The translations under genes were made by a program, and so were the position numbers. Under the pieces are notes generated by a model. The model had not been told where the DNA came from, ran no database searches, and saw only the letters and a list, made by a program, of their open reading frames with translations. This document shows positions 1 to 10,192 of a stretch of 64,000 nucleotides of DNA, in pieces; the stretch's first letter is position 1; the number at the start of each line of letters is the position of its first letter. The DNA is from Malania oleifera (Eukaryota; Streptophyta; Magnoliopsida; Santalales; Ximeniaceae), in NCBI RefSeq assembly GCF_029873635.1, contig NC_080420.1:122148719-122212718 (forward strand), written 5' to 3'.

Positions 1-390
1 GTTTATGTTTGTGTTTTTTTTTTTCCAATAGCATTTTGAAAGTACTTTTCTTGTTTTTGGAAGCAAAAATTGTGTCCATTACCTTAGTCCATCTATGCGT
101 ATGCCTGTTACTCTTGTGCATGTTTGCTTTTCTATGTTTTGTTTCTGTTTGCACTTTGAATGTACTTCTTTTTTTGGTATATAGTACTTTTGGCAGCAAA
201 AATTGCAGTTGTTTTTGTTATCTCTCTTTCGTTTGTGTGTGTTTGTGCTAATTTTCTCTGTTTTTGGCATTACACTTAGTGGAAGAGTTTTGAGTTAAAA
301 TGTGGGTGGTGGGAGAGAACATTTCATTTGAGTTGGGAGTTAGAACTGCTATTGAGAAAGATTCAAAAACAGGAAAATGGAATTGTGTAT

Positions 391-437
<47 letters not shown>

Positions 438-489
438 AGATTTGGTTAATGAAATATAATTCAGCTTGTTAATACATATTAATGGGCAG
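1..489. other. Probable intron of the ARID-HMG gene
   Basis: This T-rich stretch shows no convincing exon. It ends in a usable splice acceptor (GGGCAG) just before the first recognisable ARID codons, so it is most simply the intron ahead of that exon. It contains a long GA repeat. The exon encoding the N-terminus and first part of the ARID domain should lie to the left of the window. Confidence 0.5.
391..432. repeat. (GA)n microsatellite
   Basis: About 42 bases of nearly pure GA dinucleotide with one interrupting A. It lies about 60 bp upstream of the first visible ARID exon. Confidence 0.95.
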
Positions 490-565
490 CTTCGATTTCC
501 GGAAAACAATCTTGGATCTGCATCTGTTTTACAATGAAGTTACTGCAAGAGGAGGATTCCACCAG
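490..565 (+). CDS. ARID-HMG gene, exon with central ARID helices
   Basis: Encodes FDFRKTILDLHLFYNEVTARGGFHQ. It starts after a GGGCAG acceptor in phase 2 and ends CACCAG before GTACCT. The LDLH..F.EVT.RGG signature is diagnostic for ARID. Confidence 0.8.
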
Positions 566-3500
566 GTACCTTTTCTGTTATCTTTTTCTTCTCTTTCAAT
601 CCAAGCCTGTTTATGTTTAAGCAGGATAAATTTCTGTGAATCCTGTATATTTCCCCATCATAAATGACCTTATTATTATTATATTAGTTGATAGAGTAAT
701 TGTTTAATTAGATTGTTTTCTTTCTTAAATTCATGATTAATTTTCCCATTCATTGTTTCTTTCAGGTAAGTAAAGATGGAAAATGGGATGATCTTGTGTC
801 TGCATTAAACTTAAACAGTAGCATTCCCGAGTTGCCTCTTCAACTTCAAAAGCTCTATGCAAATGTTCTATACAAGTTTGAGCATATGTACTTCTACAGG
901 ACATCAGCTGCAGCTTCAGGTGTGCCTGTTGAACTTGTAACTTAGCTTTTAGGTAAATTAATTCTTTGGTGTGACGCGAGAGCCTCTTCTTCCAAAAGGT
1001 CTAAAGCTCGGCCCTTACCACTCAATTCTTAAAGCTAAAATTTCAGCAATAGGCACAGTGGACTTGTGTTTTCTCCATTCTTCAAGGCCAATGGGCATTG
1101 GGATTGGGGGCTTGTCAAATTATTAAAAAATATTAAAAACCATTCTGGGCTTAAGCTTTGAGGTGAATTTGTTATTTGACAGGCACTGAGACTGCAAGAG
1201 GCTTCTTTTAACTCTGTACTATAACTTCGTTCTCAATTTGTATCGTGCGACTAGGATGTAATTAAGTGATTGGACCTTTACATGGATTTGGGCTTGCTAA
1301 GATAATCTCTGCAGATGATACAGTTGATGTTGGAGAGAGCTCAACGAGGAAGTGGAAGCATTCTGACAGTTCTCAATTGTCGGTTGATAATTCTACTATT
1401 GAGGATGGTCCCATGGGGAAAAGGAAGTGCAGTAACAATTCTGGCCAGTTAACAGGTTTTTTCATTCTTCTTCATCTCAAATAATAAGATCTGTAAGTCA
1501 AATTTTAAGCTACAAAAAAGGATATATAAGTCAATTAATGAGCGATTAGGTCGCAGGCTTAATCATCCGGGACTTGCTGAAATCAATGGAAGGGAAGGTT
1601 TTTGTTCCAATAGTCATTTTACTATTTAAGCCAATTGTTGAAAATTTCAGTGTCATGAACTTGGATGGCAGCACCATGACAAATTCCTGGATCTTTTCTG
1701 AAACTCCTCTATTAATTTTTAGAATAATAATACATGGGTACACATCCTACTTATTTTCTCATCATGGATGCTTTTTCCTTCTCCGAAGCTCATTTTTAGG
1801 CCTAATAAACCCCTGAACTCTTGTTTATTCCAATGTGTCGTAAGCTTTTAAGCTGTAGCTGAAGTTGCTGTGGTTAGGAGAATCGGAATAGCTTTATTGT
1901 TGGAAGCGTTGCTTTCAGTGGCCTGTGCCAGAGGTCACAATGTAATATTCAAAGTGCATTACTTTCATTGTGATGCAGACATTTTGAAAGACATCATATT
2001 CATGGTTTTTACTTGTACTTCATAGAGAAATATATATGTTCCCATCACGAATGCGCTTAAACAGAGACGGTACGTGATCAGGAAACTGTTTCATATGCTA
2101 TTTTCCCTTGGATTCTCAAAATGAGATAGTCTGATAGCCATGTTTTATTCTTCCATCAGCTTCAACCCATCCCCAAACCCAGCCAGGTAAACCCATGCAA
2201 AAGCTTCCGGCTCGTGGCTGCATTTGCTGAAAGCTAAAATGTTTGCTTAAGATGACCAAGGAGTGCGATGATGTGCAGTTTACTCCTAATCCAAGCCATA
2301 TGGACATTTGTACTAGTTCACACTATGGTTGTTCAGTGCATTTTTTCTTTTATTCAGAATCACTGGATGGATAGATGTCACAGATGATAAATCAATTTAT
2401 TTCTTTACTATATTTAAATCTTGGTGAATAACTAATTTTCTATTATTATTTTTTGTTATTTGCCCTTCCTTGGCCTAGAAATAACAGATCACTTTTTTCT
2501 CCCTCTTTTTAATGGTCCATGGAGGTTTAATTGGTCTTGGACTGCACAATAAGGGTATCACTGATGCCATTTCCCTTCATCTTCTCTTGATGTTCAGACT
2601 TGCAAAATGAAAGCTCAGGCTCGAACCATTGTAATGTCCCTTAGAGGGCAAAATGGATTTTTTGTAAATACAATCATTTGTTACGTGCCATACGTGTATG
2701 TGGAACAACCATCATATGAATTGTTTTTGTGCAATTTTAATTAAGTTTATGGGTTTGAGAATTTGAGCAGGTTGCAGGAATGCAGATTTGAGGCTGGCTC
2801 CCCCAATCTCTTCAAAGACTAGAGAAACAAAGAAAGATCCGAATGCTCCAATAGGGCTAAGAACTGCATACCAGATCTTCTTGAGGAAGGAATGTTTGAG
2901 GTTGAAAATGTTGCAAGGAGAGAACTTGAGAACGATCCACGGTGCAAATGTCCGGGATCAGGCAATTGATGCATGGAGGTATCTTTCCGGGAATGATCGA
3001 CAGGTAAACTACCTAGAACTTTTCTTTCTTATTCTTTCCAATTCCAGCTGCCAACGTATTGATTCAATATATTTACTGACGTACTAATTCCTCTTGTTTT
3101 GGATAGAATGGACTGTTGTTTCTGAAGTTTCAATCATTAAGAAAAATCAAATGTTAATGAATTGTAGAAGAAAAAATTTAGTCATTGATTTACTATATAT
3201 ATCTATATATATTTTCTAACTCATATTCCTTGATAATCAAGTAAGAAAAAGTAATGGATTCATTCATTTGTAGTTTCTTTTCCATTTCTTGGCTTTCAAG
3301 TTCCGCTAAGCTTTAGCAAATTGGTGTGGACATAAATGCTGATCTTCATGAATAACTTCCAAATCCAAAACTTATTAGTACTTCTTTATTCCCTGGGTAA
3401 TTTTTACAGCCATACATTGAGGAAAGTAGGAAGGACAAGGAAAGATACAAGCAGGAAATGGCCATCTACAAACTATCTCGACAGAGTGGGGAAGATGCGA

Positions 3501-3703
3501 AAGCAAATGCAAACAAAAATGACATGCCCCCGAACACAGATGGTGACTACCATGTGACTTTGCCACCTTATACAAGCCCTTCCCTGGCCGATGAATCCAT
3601 GGCTGAGATAACCACCGGAATGATGAAAAATGCACTGCCAAACGACCCCTTGTTTCATATCAACTGGGATGACTATTGTGGATCACTTGATATACCCACT
3701 TGA
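490..3703 (+). CDS. ARID-HMG box DNA-binding protein, 5'-partial (HMGB9/10/11/15 group)
   Basis: The gene encodes a plant-specific ARID-HMG protein. The family binds AT-rich DNA through the ARID domain and bends DNA through the HMG box in the nucleus. Visible coding segments are 490-565, 766-919, 1267-1455, 2771-3003 and 3410-3703, and the phases agree at every junction. Reading through gives the back half of an ARID (LDLHLFYNEVTARGG, then GKWDDLV and LYKFEHMYFYRT), a Ser-rich basic linker containing GKRKCSNN, and an HMG box. The box starts KKDPNAP, continues RTAYQIF and ends with PYIEESRKDKERYKQEMAIY split over two exons. The acidic, Asp/Pro-rich tail ends CGSLDIPT-stop. The start codon and the first ARID helices are not in the window. 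At1g55650 (HMGB11) looks the nearest relative in overall style, but paralogue assignment is uncertain. The exon at 1267 is the least certain because its acceptor is weak. Confidence 0.85.
766..919 (+). CDS. ARID-HMG gene, exon with end of ARID
   Basis: Begins after TTTCAG with VSKDGKWDDLVSALNL and includes the C-terminal ARID helix with YKFEHMYFYRT. It ends TTCAG before GTGTGC, leaving one base of a split codon. Confidence 0.85.
1267..1455 (+). CDS. ARID-HMG gene, linker exon
   Basis: An open frame in the right phase at both ends encodes a Ser/Lys-rich linker with IGPLHGFGLAKIIS, STRKWKHSD and PMGKRKCSNN. The basic cluster could serve nuclear import or DNA contact. The acceptor (ATTAAG) lacks a strong pyrimidine tract, so the exact 5' edge is provisional. 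The donor is AACAG before GTTTTT. Confidence 0.65.
2771..3003 (+). CDS. ARID-HMG gene, exon with first HMG-box helices
   Basis: Starts after GAGCAG and encodes a short linker, then KKDPNAPIGLRTAYQIF and the second HMG helix through DAWRYLSGNDRQ. It ends on a codon boundary before GTAAAC. Confidence 0.88.
3410..3703 (+). CDS. ARID-HMG gene, last coding exon
   Basis: Follows TTTTTACAG and opens PYIEESRKDKERYKQEM, the third HMG helix. It then runs into an acidic tail with NANKNDMPPNTDGD and NWDDYCGSLDIPT followed by TGA. Confidence 0.9.
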   Translation, partial: PYIEESRKDKERYKQEMAIYKLSRQSGEDAKANANKNDMPPNTDGDYHVTLPPYTSPSLADESMAEITTGMMKNALPNDPLFHINWDDYCGSLDIPT

Positions 3704-4189
3704 AGGGTTCATTTGACTAAGAAGATGGGTAGTGTATCTTTTTGGTTGGTAGGATATGTATATATGGTAATGTTTGTGTATACCCTTGATGGAAAAGGGC
3801 CATTAGTACTTTTTTGGCAGGCCATGGCTCATGTTTGTGTATGTGGTAATGTTTTTTTGTAGCCCTGCTTGTATAGTTTTTGGTTCATTTTGTGTAGGGT
3901 TAAAACAAAAGTTCTCGAGGAATTTGTGATGTAAATGTGTGGTTTTTTGTTCTCATACATGGTTTTGTGTTGTCAATGCATGAATGGTTCAAATGGTATG
4001 TTTCTCAGTCGACACACACTCAGTGTTTCTCAAGAAATTCTGCCTTGTACTGTGTTGATGTATTTGCTTGACCCAAACTCATACTATTATGTGGCCTCTC
4101 TCTCGATTTTGGGTTTTTTTTTTACATAGAACATGGGAAAAAGGAAACTAATAATGATATAATAAATCATACTTAGACAAATTTAGAGA
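3704..4189 (+). other. Probable 3' untranslated region and downstream flank of ARID-HMG gene
   Basis: T/G-rich sequence after the stop, typical of a plant 3' UTR. AATAAA-like strings occur near 4160, but the cleavage site cannot be fixed without transcripts. No other gene is visible here. Confidence 0.5.
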
Positions 4190-4345
4190 AAGTAATGCTG
4201 CATTTGGGAGCATTGGTTTTGGACCTTAGTTTTGGATTTGAGTGATTTTGGATTAAAAAAAAAATTAATACAATTTTGTGTTACAATCTTATCCAAATTT
4301 AATGCAACTTCAAATCCAAAGTCTTTACAAATATAGAGTATGTGT
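4190..4345. mobile_element. MITE-like element, copy 1
   Basis: Begins with a GCTGCATTTGGGAGC-type end followed by imperfectly self-complementary T-rich and A-rich arms (TTTTGGATTTGAGTG against CAAATCCAAAG). A similar unit lies at 4423-4560 and a third at 50585-50730. The family is not assigned and the ends are approximate. Confidence 0.4.
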
Positions 4346-4422
4346 TTTTTCTTTTAGTAAACTAAAATGATGACGTTAACTGCACATGGATTAAAGCTCT
4401 TATTTTGAAGCTTCTATTATTT

Positions 4423-4560
4423 TATGCTGCATTTGAAGCATAGACTTCAGACTTTGGATTTAGACTTGGGTGGATTCCGATAAATTTTAAAGAAAATTCT
4501 ATATTACATTTTATTCAAATTCATTGTAAATTCAAAACTGAGGTTTCTCTAAATATAATA
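4423..4560. mobile_element. MITE-like element, copy 2
   Basis: Opens with ATGCTGCATTTGAAGC and ends in an A/T-rich arm with AAATTCAAAACTGAGG, resembling the copy at 4190. It ends just before the solo LTR insertion. Boundaries are approximate. Confidence 0.35.
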
Positions 4561-4616
4561 TTAGTGATATTTTTTCTTATTAGTGATTTGGATTTTTGTG
4601 ATGAAGGTGTATAAAA

Positions 4617-6677
4617 TGTGACGACCCAAATAATAATGGTATTTAAATAATAAAGAGGAAGGGAAATGGAAACAGTAATAGAAAGAGGCAGCAGACTTCG
4701 TCGAAGAAGAAAATTAATCAGGTCCTCGTTGACGAACACAGGAGAATCGTCGACGAGGATATAAGAGGGCCTCGTCGATGAATCCAAGTTTTGTCGACGA
4801 GAAGATACCGAGCGAGGATTTTTGGAAGTCTGAAATTCGTCGACAATGGTGCAGGTTCATCGACGAACTTTCCACAGGACTCGTCGACGAGGTGACATGT
4901 CTCGTCGACGAATCCGGTTCTATAAATAGAAAAGTTGGATTTTTAACGCAGAGATTAAGAAAAAAATCACTCTCTCTCTCTCTCTCTCTCTCCATTTGGT
5001 TTCTCTCCCTTCTCTCTTCAATTCTGACTTCGTTACTCGCCGGATCGACGATCTGAGGCCACCACGACGCTCCTGAGGAAGTTCTCTCCAAATCTGTCGG
5101 AGCAGATCGTTGGTGGAAGTTAGTCAAAATTCATCCCTGAGTTGAGGTAAGACTTTTTATACCAAATTTGGTCCTACTATAGTTATAGGAAATGATATTC
5201 ACATGAAAATACCAAAATTTAGTTTTGCGAGTTGTTGATTTCAGGGTGTTGAATAGGAAATCCTACGGGTGTGAGAATAGAGTTTATAGGGGTTTTTATC
5301 AGTAGCCGGATAAGGGAATAAACTAAAACAGTTATTTTTCACACAAATTATTATTATTTATCAGTAAATTCAGCAAAGCATGTATTATATCTGTATATTA
5401 TAAAAGAAATGCACATTTGGGAAAAATACTACTATATGTTGAAATGTATATATATGTATGAGATGCTATAAATTATGATTTTAGAATACAATGTATGGTT
5501 TTATACAACAAATGTGTGGCATGAATATTACTTTACGTGTGAAATATTATGATATGACTATGTTATGAATGAAGCATGTTTTCAGGAATATGATTTATTA
5601 TAGTACAAATGATGTTGAAAATATATGATAATTGATTTATTATTAAGAATGATATGTATGAGATATTCGGCGCGAGACCGTGTTTTATGTATGATTTCGG
5701 CGCAAGGCCGTATTTATGAAATGTTCGGCACGAGGTCGTATTTATGAAATTATAGAAAATGCTATCAATCCATTCATCTTAAACGTAATATTATCATGTA
5801 TTATATGTTATCATAACCCGGATATTAGTTTAGTTTAGTTCAGTTCAGGAGCACGGTACCGTAGCTTATAGATCAGATATCTATGATCAGATTGGTGCTA
5901 ACCACCCCACGAGAGGGTGAGAGATGGATAGTCGATGTGGCTTTCAGTGTAGAGTGTAGACGTCCACCTGGTAGTCCGAACTAGGGTGTGGCGGGCCCAT
6001 CGTACTTACAGACATTTTTGACTTAGCAGTGGTCGACCAGCCATTTTCGGGTCCCGCCTTCGGGCTGCATAACCTGTCATGGGGGGTAATACATGACATC
6101 AGTTAGCTATTCATCCTAGGTATGTTTTTAGTATTATTAGTTATACCAGACAGTTATGATTAGTATGATGTATTAGAAATATGAAAGTATACCCTTTTAC
6201 AGTTATTAAATGATGAATGTTTTCTGGTATGAAGATTGTACTATATATCTATATTATCATTAAAAATTAATGTTATCACACAACTATATTTAGTTTATTT
6301 TCCCTTACTAAGAAGTGTCTCACCCCCAAATTAATTAATTTTTCAGGAGACCCTGAGAGACCGGCGGGTTGTGGCTACCGTTGAGTTTGTTAAGTTACCC
6401 TACTAGGAGGATAAGATTTTATACTAGGATTAGGATTATTTTGTTGTGAGATCCTAGTTGTATTGGTATGTTATGGAAGATTGAACATATATGTATGTTA
6501 TTTTGGTATAAGTAGACTCTGGTATTATGTTTTATGGTTGGATGGTTGTAATTTTATACTTACTGCTGCTTAAGTTTCCGCTGTGAATGACAAGTGTCCC
6601 TGATACCCACGGTCTCAGGTTGACCATTTTATTTATTATGTTCCATTTTATATTAAGATAAAAAGGGGGACGTTACA
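4617..6677 (+). mobile_element. Solo LTR of a Ty3/gypsy-type retrotransposon
   Basis: A 2,061-bp block begins TGTGACGACC and ends GGACGTTACA, so it has TG...CA ends and a partly inverted terminal motif. It is flanked by perfect 5-bp duplications TAAAA (4612-4616 and 6678-6682). No gag, pol, primer-binding site or polypurine tract adjoins it, so it is a solo LTR left by recombination between two LTRs. Inside are a TATA box (CTATAAATAG at about 4920), a CT-rich tract at 4970-4992 and a cluster of about nine TCGTCGACGA-like palindromes (4697-4915). The GGTACCGTAG motif near 5857 is shared with the LTRs at 17070 and 39045. The family assignment is by overall LTR style. Confidence 0.85.
4697..4915. 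repeat. Cluster of TCGTCGACGA palindromic motifs within the solo LTR
   Basis: About nine near-copies of a palindrome centred on GTCGAC occur in about 220 bp, in both readings (for example CTCGTCGACGAGG and TTCATCGACGAAC). They lie just upstream of the LTR TATA box. The function is unknown. Confidence 0.8.
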
Positions 6678-6682
6678 TAAAA

Positions 6683-7160
6683 TCCTTGGGAGGTGGAGGA
6701 AGGATATGGGGTACCAATGAGTTGTCTCTTGTTTAGTCAAGTTTAATAGGCTTTGCCTAAAAAATGTTGGTAAAACTTTCAAATGACAAATTCTTTTTAC
6801 TCATTTTACCCTATAGAATTTCTCTTGGATTTGGAAAATAGTATTGAATATTTTCTATTTACTACTAAGACATGCCTACATCTTTTATTTTATTTTATCA
6901 AATTTGGGTAAAAAAAATCAACTTGCACAAAAATAGGAGCAAATTTTATGAATTTAAATAAAAGAAAATGTGATTTATATTCTTTGATGTGTTAAGTTGT
7001 AAGTCTCATTTTTTAACAAATTTTCTAGTTTTTTAAAGTTATAACTTGTGTGAATTTTGATAAAAAAGACTAAAATTTTAAAAATTATGTAAATAATACT
7101 TGATATTTAGTAAAAACATGCAATCTTTTAAAGTTCTACCAACCTTAATTAATGTTTGAA
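6683..7160. other. Intergenic AT-rich sequence, nothing recognised
   Basis: A/T-rich sequence between the solo LTR and the plastid-derived block. I see no open frame, RNA gene or clear repeat. Confidence 0.5.
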
Positions 7161-7350
7161 GGGGTGCCTCCTCACAAGGGGGGTTACAATAACCAGACCT
7201 AGGTGACTGTTTGCCAAAAACATGAGTCTCTAAAAGTTGTAAAACCATGTATGGAGATTAATGTCTGCCCGATGTCGGAAGGTCAAGGAAGTTGGTGATC
7301 TAATAACAAGGGAGCCGATGATTGAAGCTCTGGTGAACGATAGTCATAAC
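7161..7350 (+). pseudogene. Nuclear insertion of plastid DNA: 23S rRNA gene fragment, left part
   Basis: The sequence follows the plastid 23S rRNA around the conserved block that in chloroplasts reads CCAAAAACACAGGTCTCCGC, CATGTATGGGGGCTGACGCC, GGAAGGTCAAGGAAGTTGGT and GCCCCGGTGAACGGCGGCCG. Here the same words appear as CCAAAAACATGAGTCTC, CATGTATGGAGATTAATG, GGAAGGTCAAGGAAGTTGG and GCTCTGGTGAACGATAG. Most differences are C-to-T or G-to-A, the usual decay of methylated nuclear copies of organelle DNA. The fragment stops at a copia LTR and resumes at 15712. It is a nonfunctional fossil (NUPT). Confidence 0.85.
7346..7350 (+). repeat. Left target-site copy of copia insertion in the plastid 23S fragment
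   Basis: ATAAC here and GTTAC at 15712-15716 both correspond to GTAAC of the plastid 23S sequence (GCCGTAACTATAACGG), so they are the aged 5-bp duplication of the copia insertion. Confidence 0.7.
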
Positions 7351-7755
7351 TATTATTCAATTAAGAAAAACTAAACGCAGAATAAAAACCTGGATCCATA
7401 CTAAAAGTGGAATAAATACCTAGATCCATATATGTGTCTAATTTGATTGTCCAACAACCTTTAGCGGAGAGTTTTAATCTTCCACAGTCAAATCCCTAAG
7501 TGCCTCACTTGTGTTCTTTTGTTAGATGAGGAAAAGAAATAACGTGAAACTATTTATGATCTGACTTAGGGACCATAACCCTATTAGGTTTTCCTTATAT
7601 GCTAGGTTATTTTAGAAGGCCATTAGTCATAAATTAACTCAATATTGGGTTTCTACACATTGCAAAGCTCATACCTAATAGATGTTAAAATAGCCCAGTA
7701 ACATAATTGTTTTTAAATATGTAAGCCCACAATAGGAAATTAAAATTTCCTAACA
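7351..7755 (-). repeat. 3' LTR of minus-strand copia element
   Basis: Matches the right LTR over most of its length and is followed at 7756-7769 by the polypurine tract. The outer end is less well defined than the inner end. Confidence 0.8.
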
Positions 7756-8159
7756 ATCTCCCACTTGGGCGACACATAAATATCAAAAATAATTATATTA
7801 CTCAAACCTTAAGTTTACACAATACGGCTATTATCCTTATAACATCTCCTTAATTCAATCTTGTTCATCTTATATACTAGCATGGGATCATCGTTACACT
7901 CATATTCGTACCTAAACCCATCAATGGTCACCCCACTAATACACTCAATGGCTCCTTAACCTTAACATGCATATTCCAACTGGTTTGACTTTACTCCTTA
8001 TGAGATCAACCTTAGTTCCTTAGTCCTTAACTCTTCTAAAAGGAAGATAACATTCAGAGTCACAAATACATTAAAAATGCATTCCTTTATTACTTTATTT
8101 ATGTATAAAATACTCCAAAATAAGTGTCTACAAGAAAGAACATTAAAAAAAAAACCAAA

Positions 8160-9230
8160 CACAAACTCTCATTAAACCGTAACATCATCAAACAAGACGA
8201 CACCCATACGACCAATGTGCTCATGAAACACCTTGGGCGGTAAACCCTTGGTGAGTGGATCTGCAACCATGTAGTGTATCCCAATATGTTCTATGGATAC
8301 TTGACGACTCTGAACCCTTTCCTTAATCACCAGAAACTTGATGTCAATATGGTTTGACTTGGTGGATCTTCTATTGTTGTTTGAATACAACACTGCTTAC
8401 TTATTGTCACAATAAATCTTAACCGGTTTTTCTACCCCATCCAAGATATGCAACCCGATGACAAAGTTTCGCAACCAAATTCCTTGATTAGATGTCTCGT
8501 AGCATGCTATAAATTCTGCTGCTATGGTAGATGAAGCTATGAGATTCTACTTAACACTCTTCTAGGAAATAGTACCTCCAGCCAGCAGATAGATATAGCC
8601 CGAAGTGAATCTCTTGCTGTCTCGACATCTAGCGAAATCAGAATCAGAATACCCAATGATCTCAAGTTTATCTGATTTCCCGTAGGTAAGCATGGAGTCC
8701 TTTGTTTTTTGAAGATACCTTAAAACCCTTTTGGCTGCCTTCCAATGATCCAATCCTGGGTTACTCAAATATCTACCTAAAATTCTAACTATGTACGCCA
8801 AATCCAGACTCATACATACTCGAGCATACATAAGACTCCCTATAGCTGACGCATAAGGAATATTTTGCATTTCCTTCTTTTCAACCTTAGTCTTGGGGCA
8901 TTGACTGAGACTGCACCTTTCTCCCATTAGCTGTGGGTCTATTTCCTAGGTGACGGTCTTTCATGCCAAATCTAACAAGTACCCTTTCGATATAACTCTT
9001 TTGTGATAACCCAAGTATACCTCGAGAGCGATCTCGATGTATCTGAATTCCTAATACAAAAGAGGCATCCCCAATATCTTTCATCTCAAAATTTTTGGTC
9101 AAAAATTTCTTGGTTTCGTGCAATAGGCATTGCTCACCAACAATATGTCATCGACATACAAAACTAGGAATATAATCTTACTCCCACTGACCTTATGGTA
9201 TACACAATTATGAACTGAATTTATCTTAAA
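8160..9230 (-). mobile_element. Copia reverse transcriptase/RNase H remnant
   Basis: Minus-strand pieces resemble the end of copia pol. They include YVDDILLV, a KNFEMKDIGDASFVLGIQI block, the YASAIGSLMYA block, the SDSDFA RNase H block and a final VADPLTKGLPPKVF. This is the broken pol of the surrounding element, cut off at about 9241 by an inserted LTR piece. Confidence 0.85.
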
Positions 9231-9241
9231 ATCATACGAGA

Positions 9242-10192
9242 TTATTGACTTTTTGAATCTGATCCCTGTTTTGATGCTCACAAAGCACATGTATTTTATG
9301 TGTGCATTTAGTATGTGAACAGGTTCATAATTCAAAACACGCATAAGGGAAAGGAAAATGGAAATCGTAAAGAGCACTGAGAAGAACACCAATCTACGTA
9401 TTCTGTGGAGTATTAAGGAGCAGAAGGCATGAAGACTTTATTTATTTTATGGGTTGTAATTGTAATTAGTGTTGAATGTGCATGCATCTTACATGATTTA
9501 ATTTGAAGCTCTCACAAAATGACCAAAACCTTAGATTGAACTTAGAGGCTTGAACTTTTCATGAAAACTTTTTTCCAAAAACAAGTTCTTTTTAAAAAAA
9601 CCCTTCATGTTTTCTTTAGTAGCATTAATGAGCACTTTTATCTATCAAACACTCCTTATCTTAAAAAGTGTTCAACACAAAAGTTTTGGGATTTTCTCTT
9701 AGTTATTTGTTGATACAAAAAACGTTCAATTTTAAATTATACATAAAAAGTTATACTCAAAATATTGAAAGATGTCTGTAGCAGAAATTTCCTTTCATGC
9801 TGAAGACTGTCGGGAAAAGAACAGTCGACGATTTGGGAGAGTCCAGAAAAATAGTCGATGGTTTTGTATGGTGTCAAAACACTCGACGGGAAGAAACGAC
9901 TATTTAACTTGTTAGTAGTATCCTTCGTGTAGTAATCAAATACTTAAAATAAGTCCTATCAAATAACAAGTTTTTCTTTGGACCGACTTATTATTCACAT
10001 ATATAACCTAACAATTGTAACGTATTTATCACCGCAAGTATGCAAGTTGTTTGGCCTAACAATAACTTTCTTCTGGGCCGATCATTACTCGCACAAACAA
10101 CACACATATGTCCCTAATATTTCAATATAAACGCGTCTATAAAATAGAAGTTACTTTTGCAACTTTTTACTTCAATATACTTATACTGAAAC
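9242..10192 (+). mobile_element. Partial SIRE-like copia LTR
   Basis: Starts with the same words as the LTR at 10193 and 59222 (ATTGACTTTTTGAATC, CCCTGTTTTGATGCT). It continues into a region with two GTCGACG/GTCGATG motifs, then into sequence I cannot align by eye. It is a broken LTR piece inserted into the minus-strand copia pol. Its right limit is arbitrary. Confidence 0.55.

Noticed and set aside
4521-5127. Open frames on both strands inside the 4617 LTR
   Set aside because: They arise from repeated TCGTCGACGA motifs and CT tracts in a solo LTR; no protein family resemblance.
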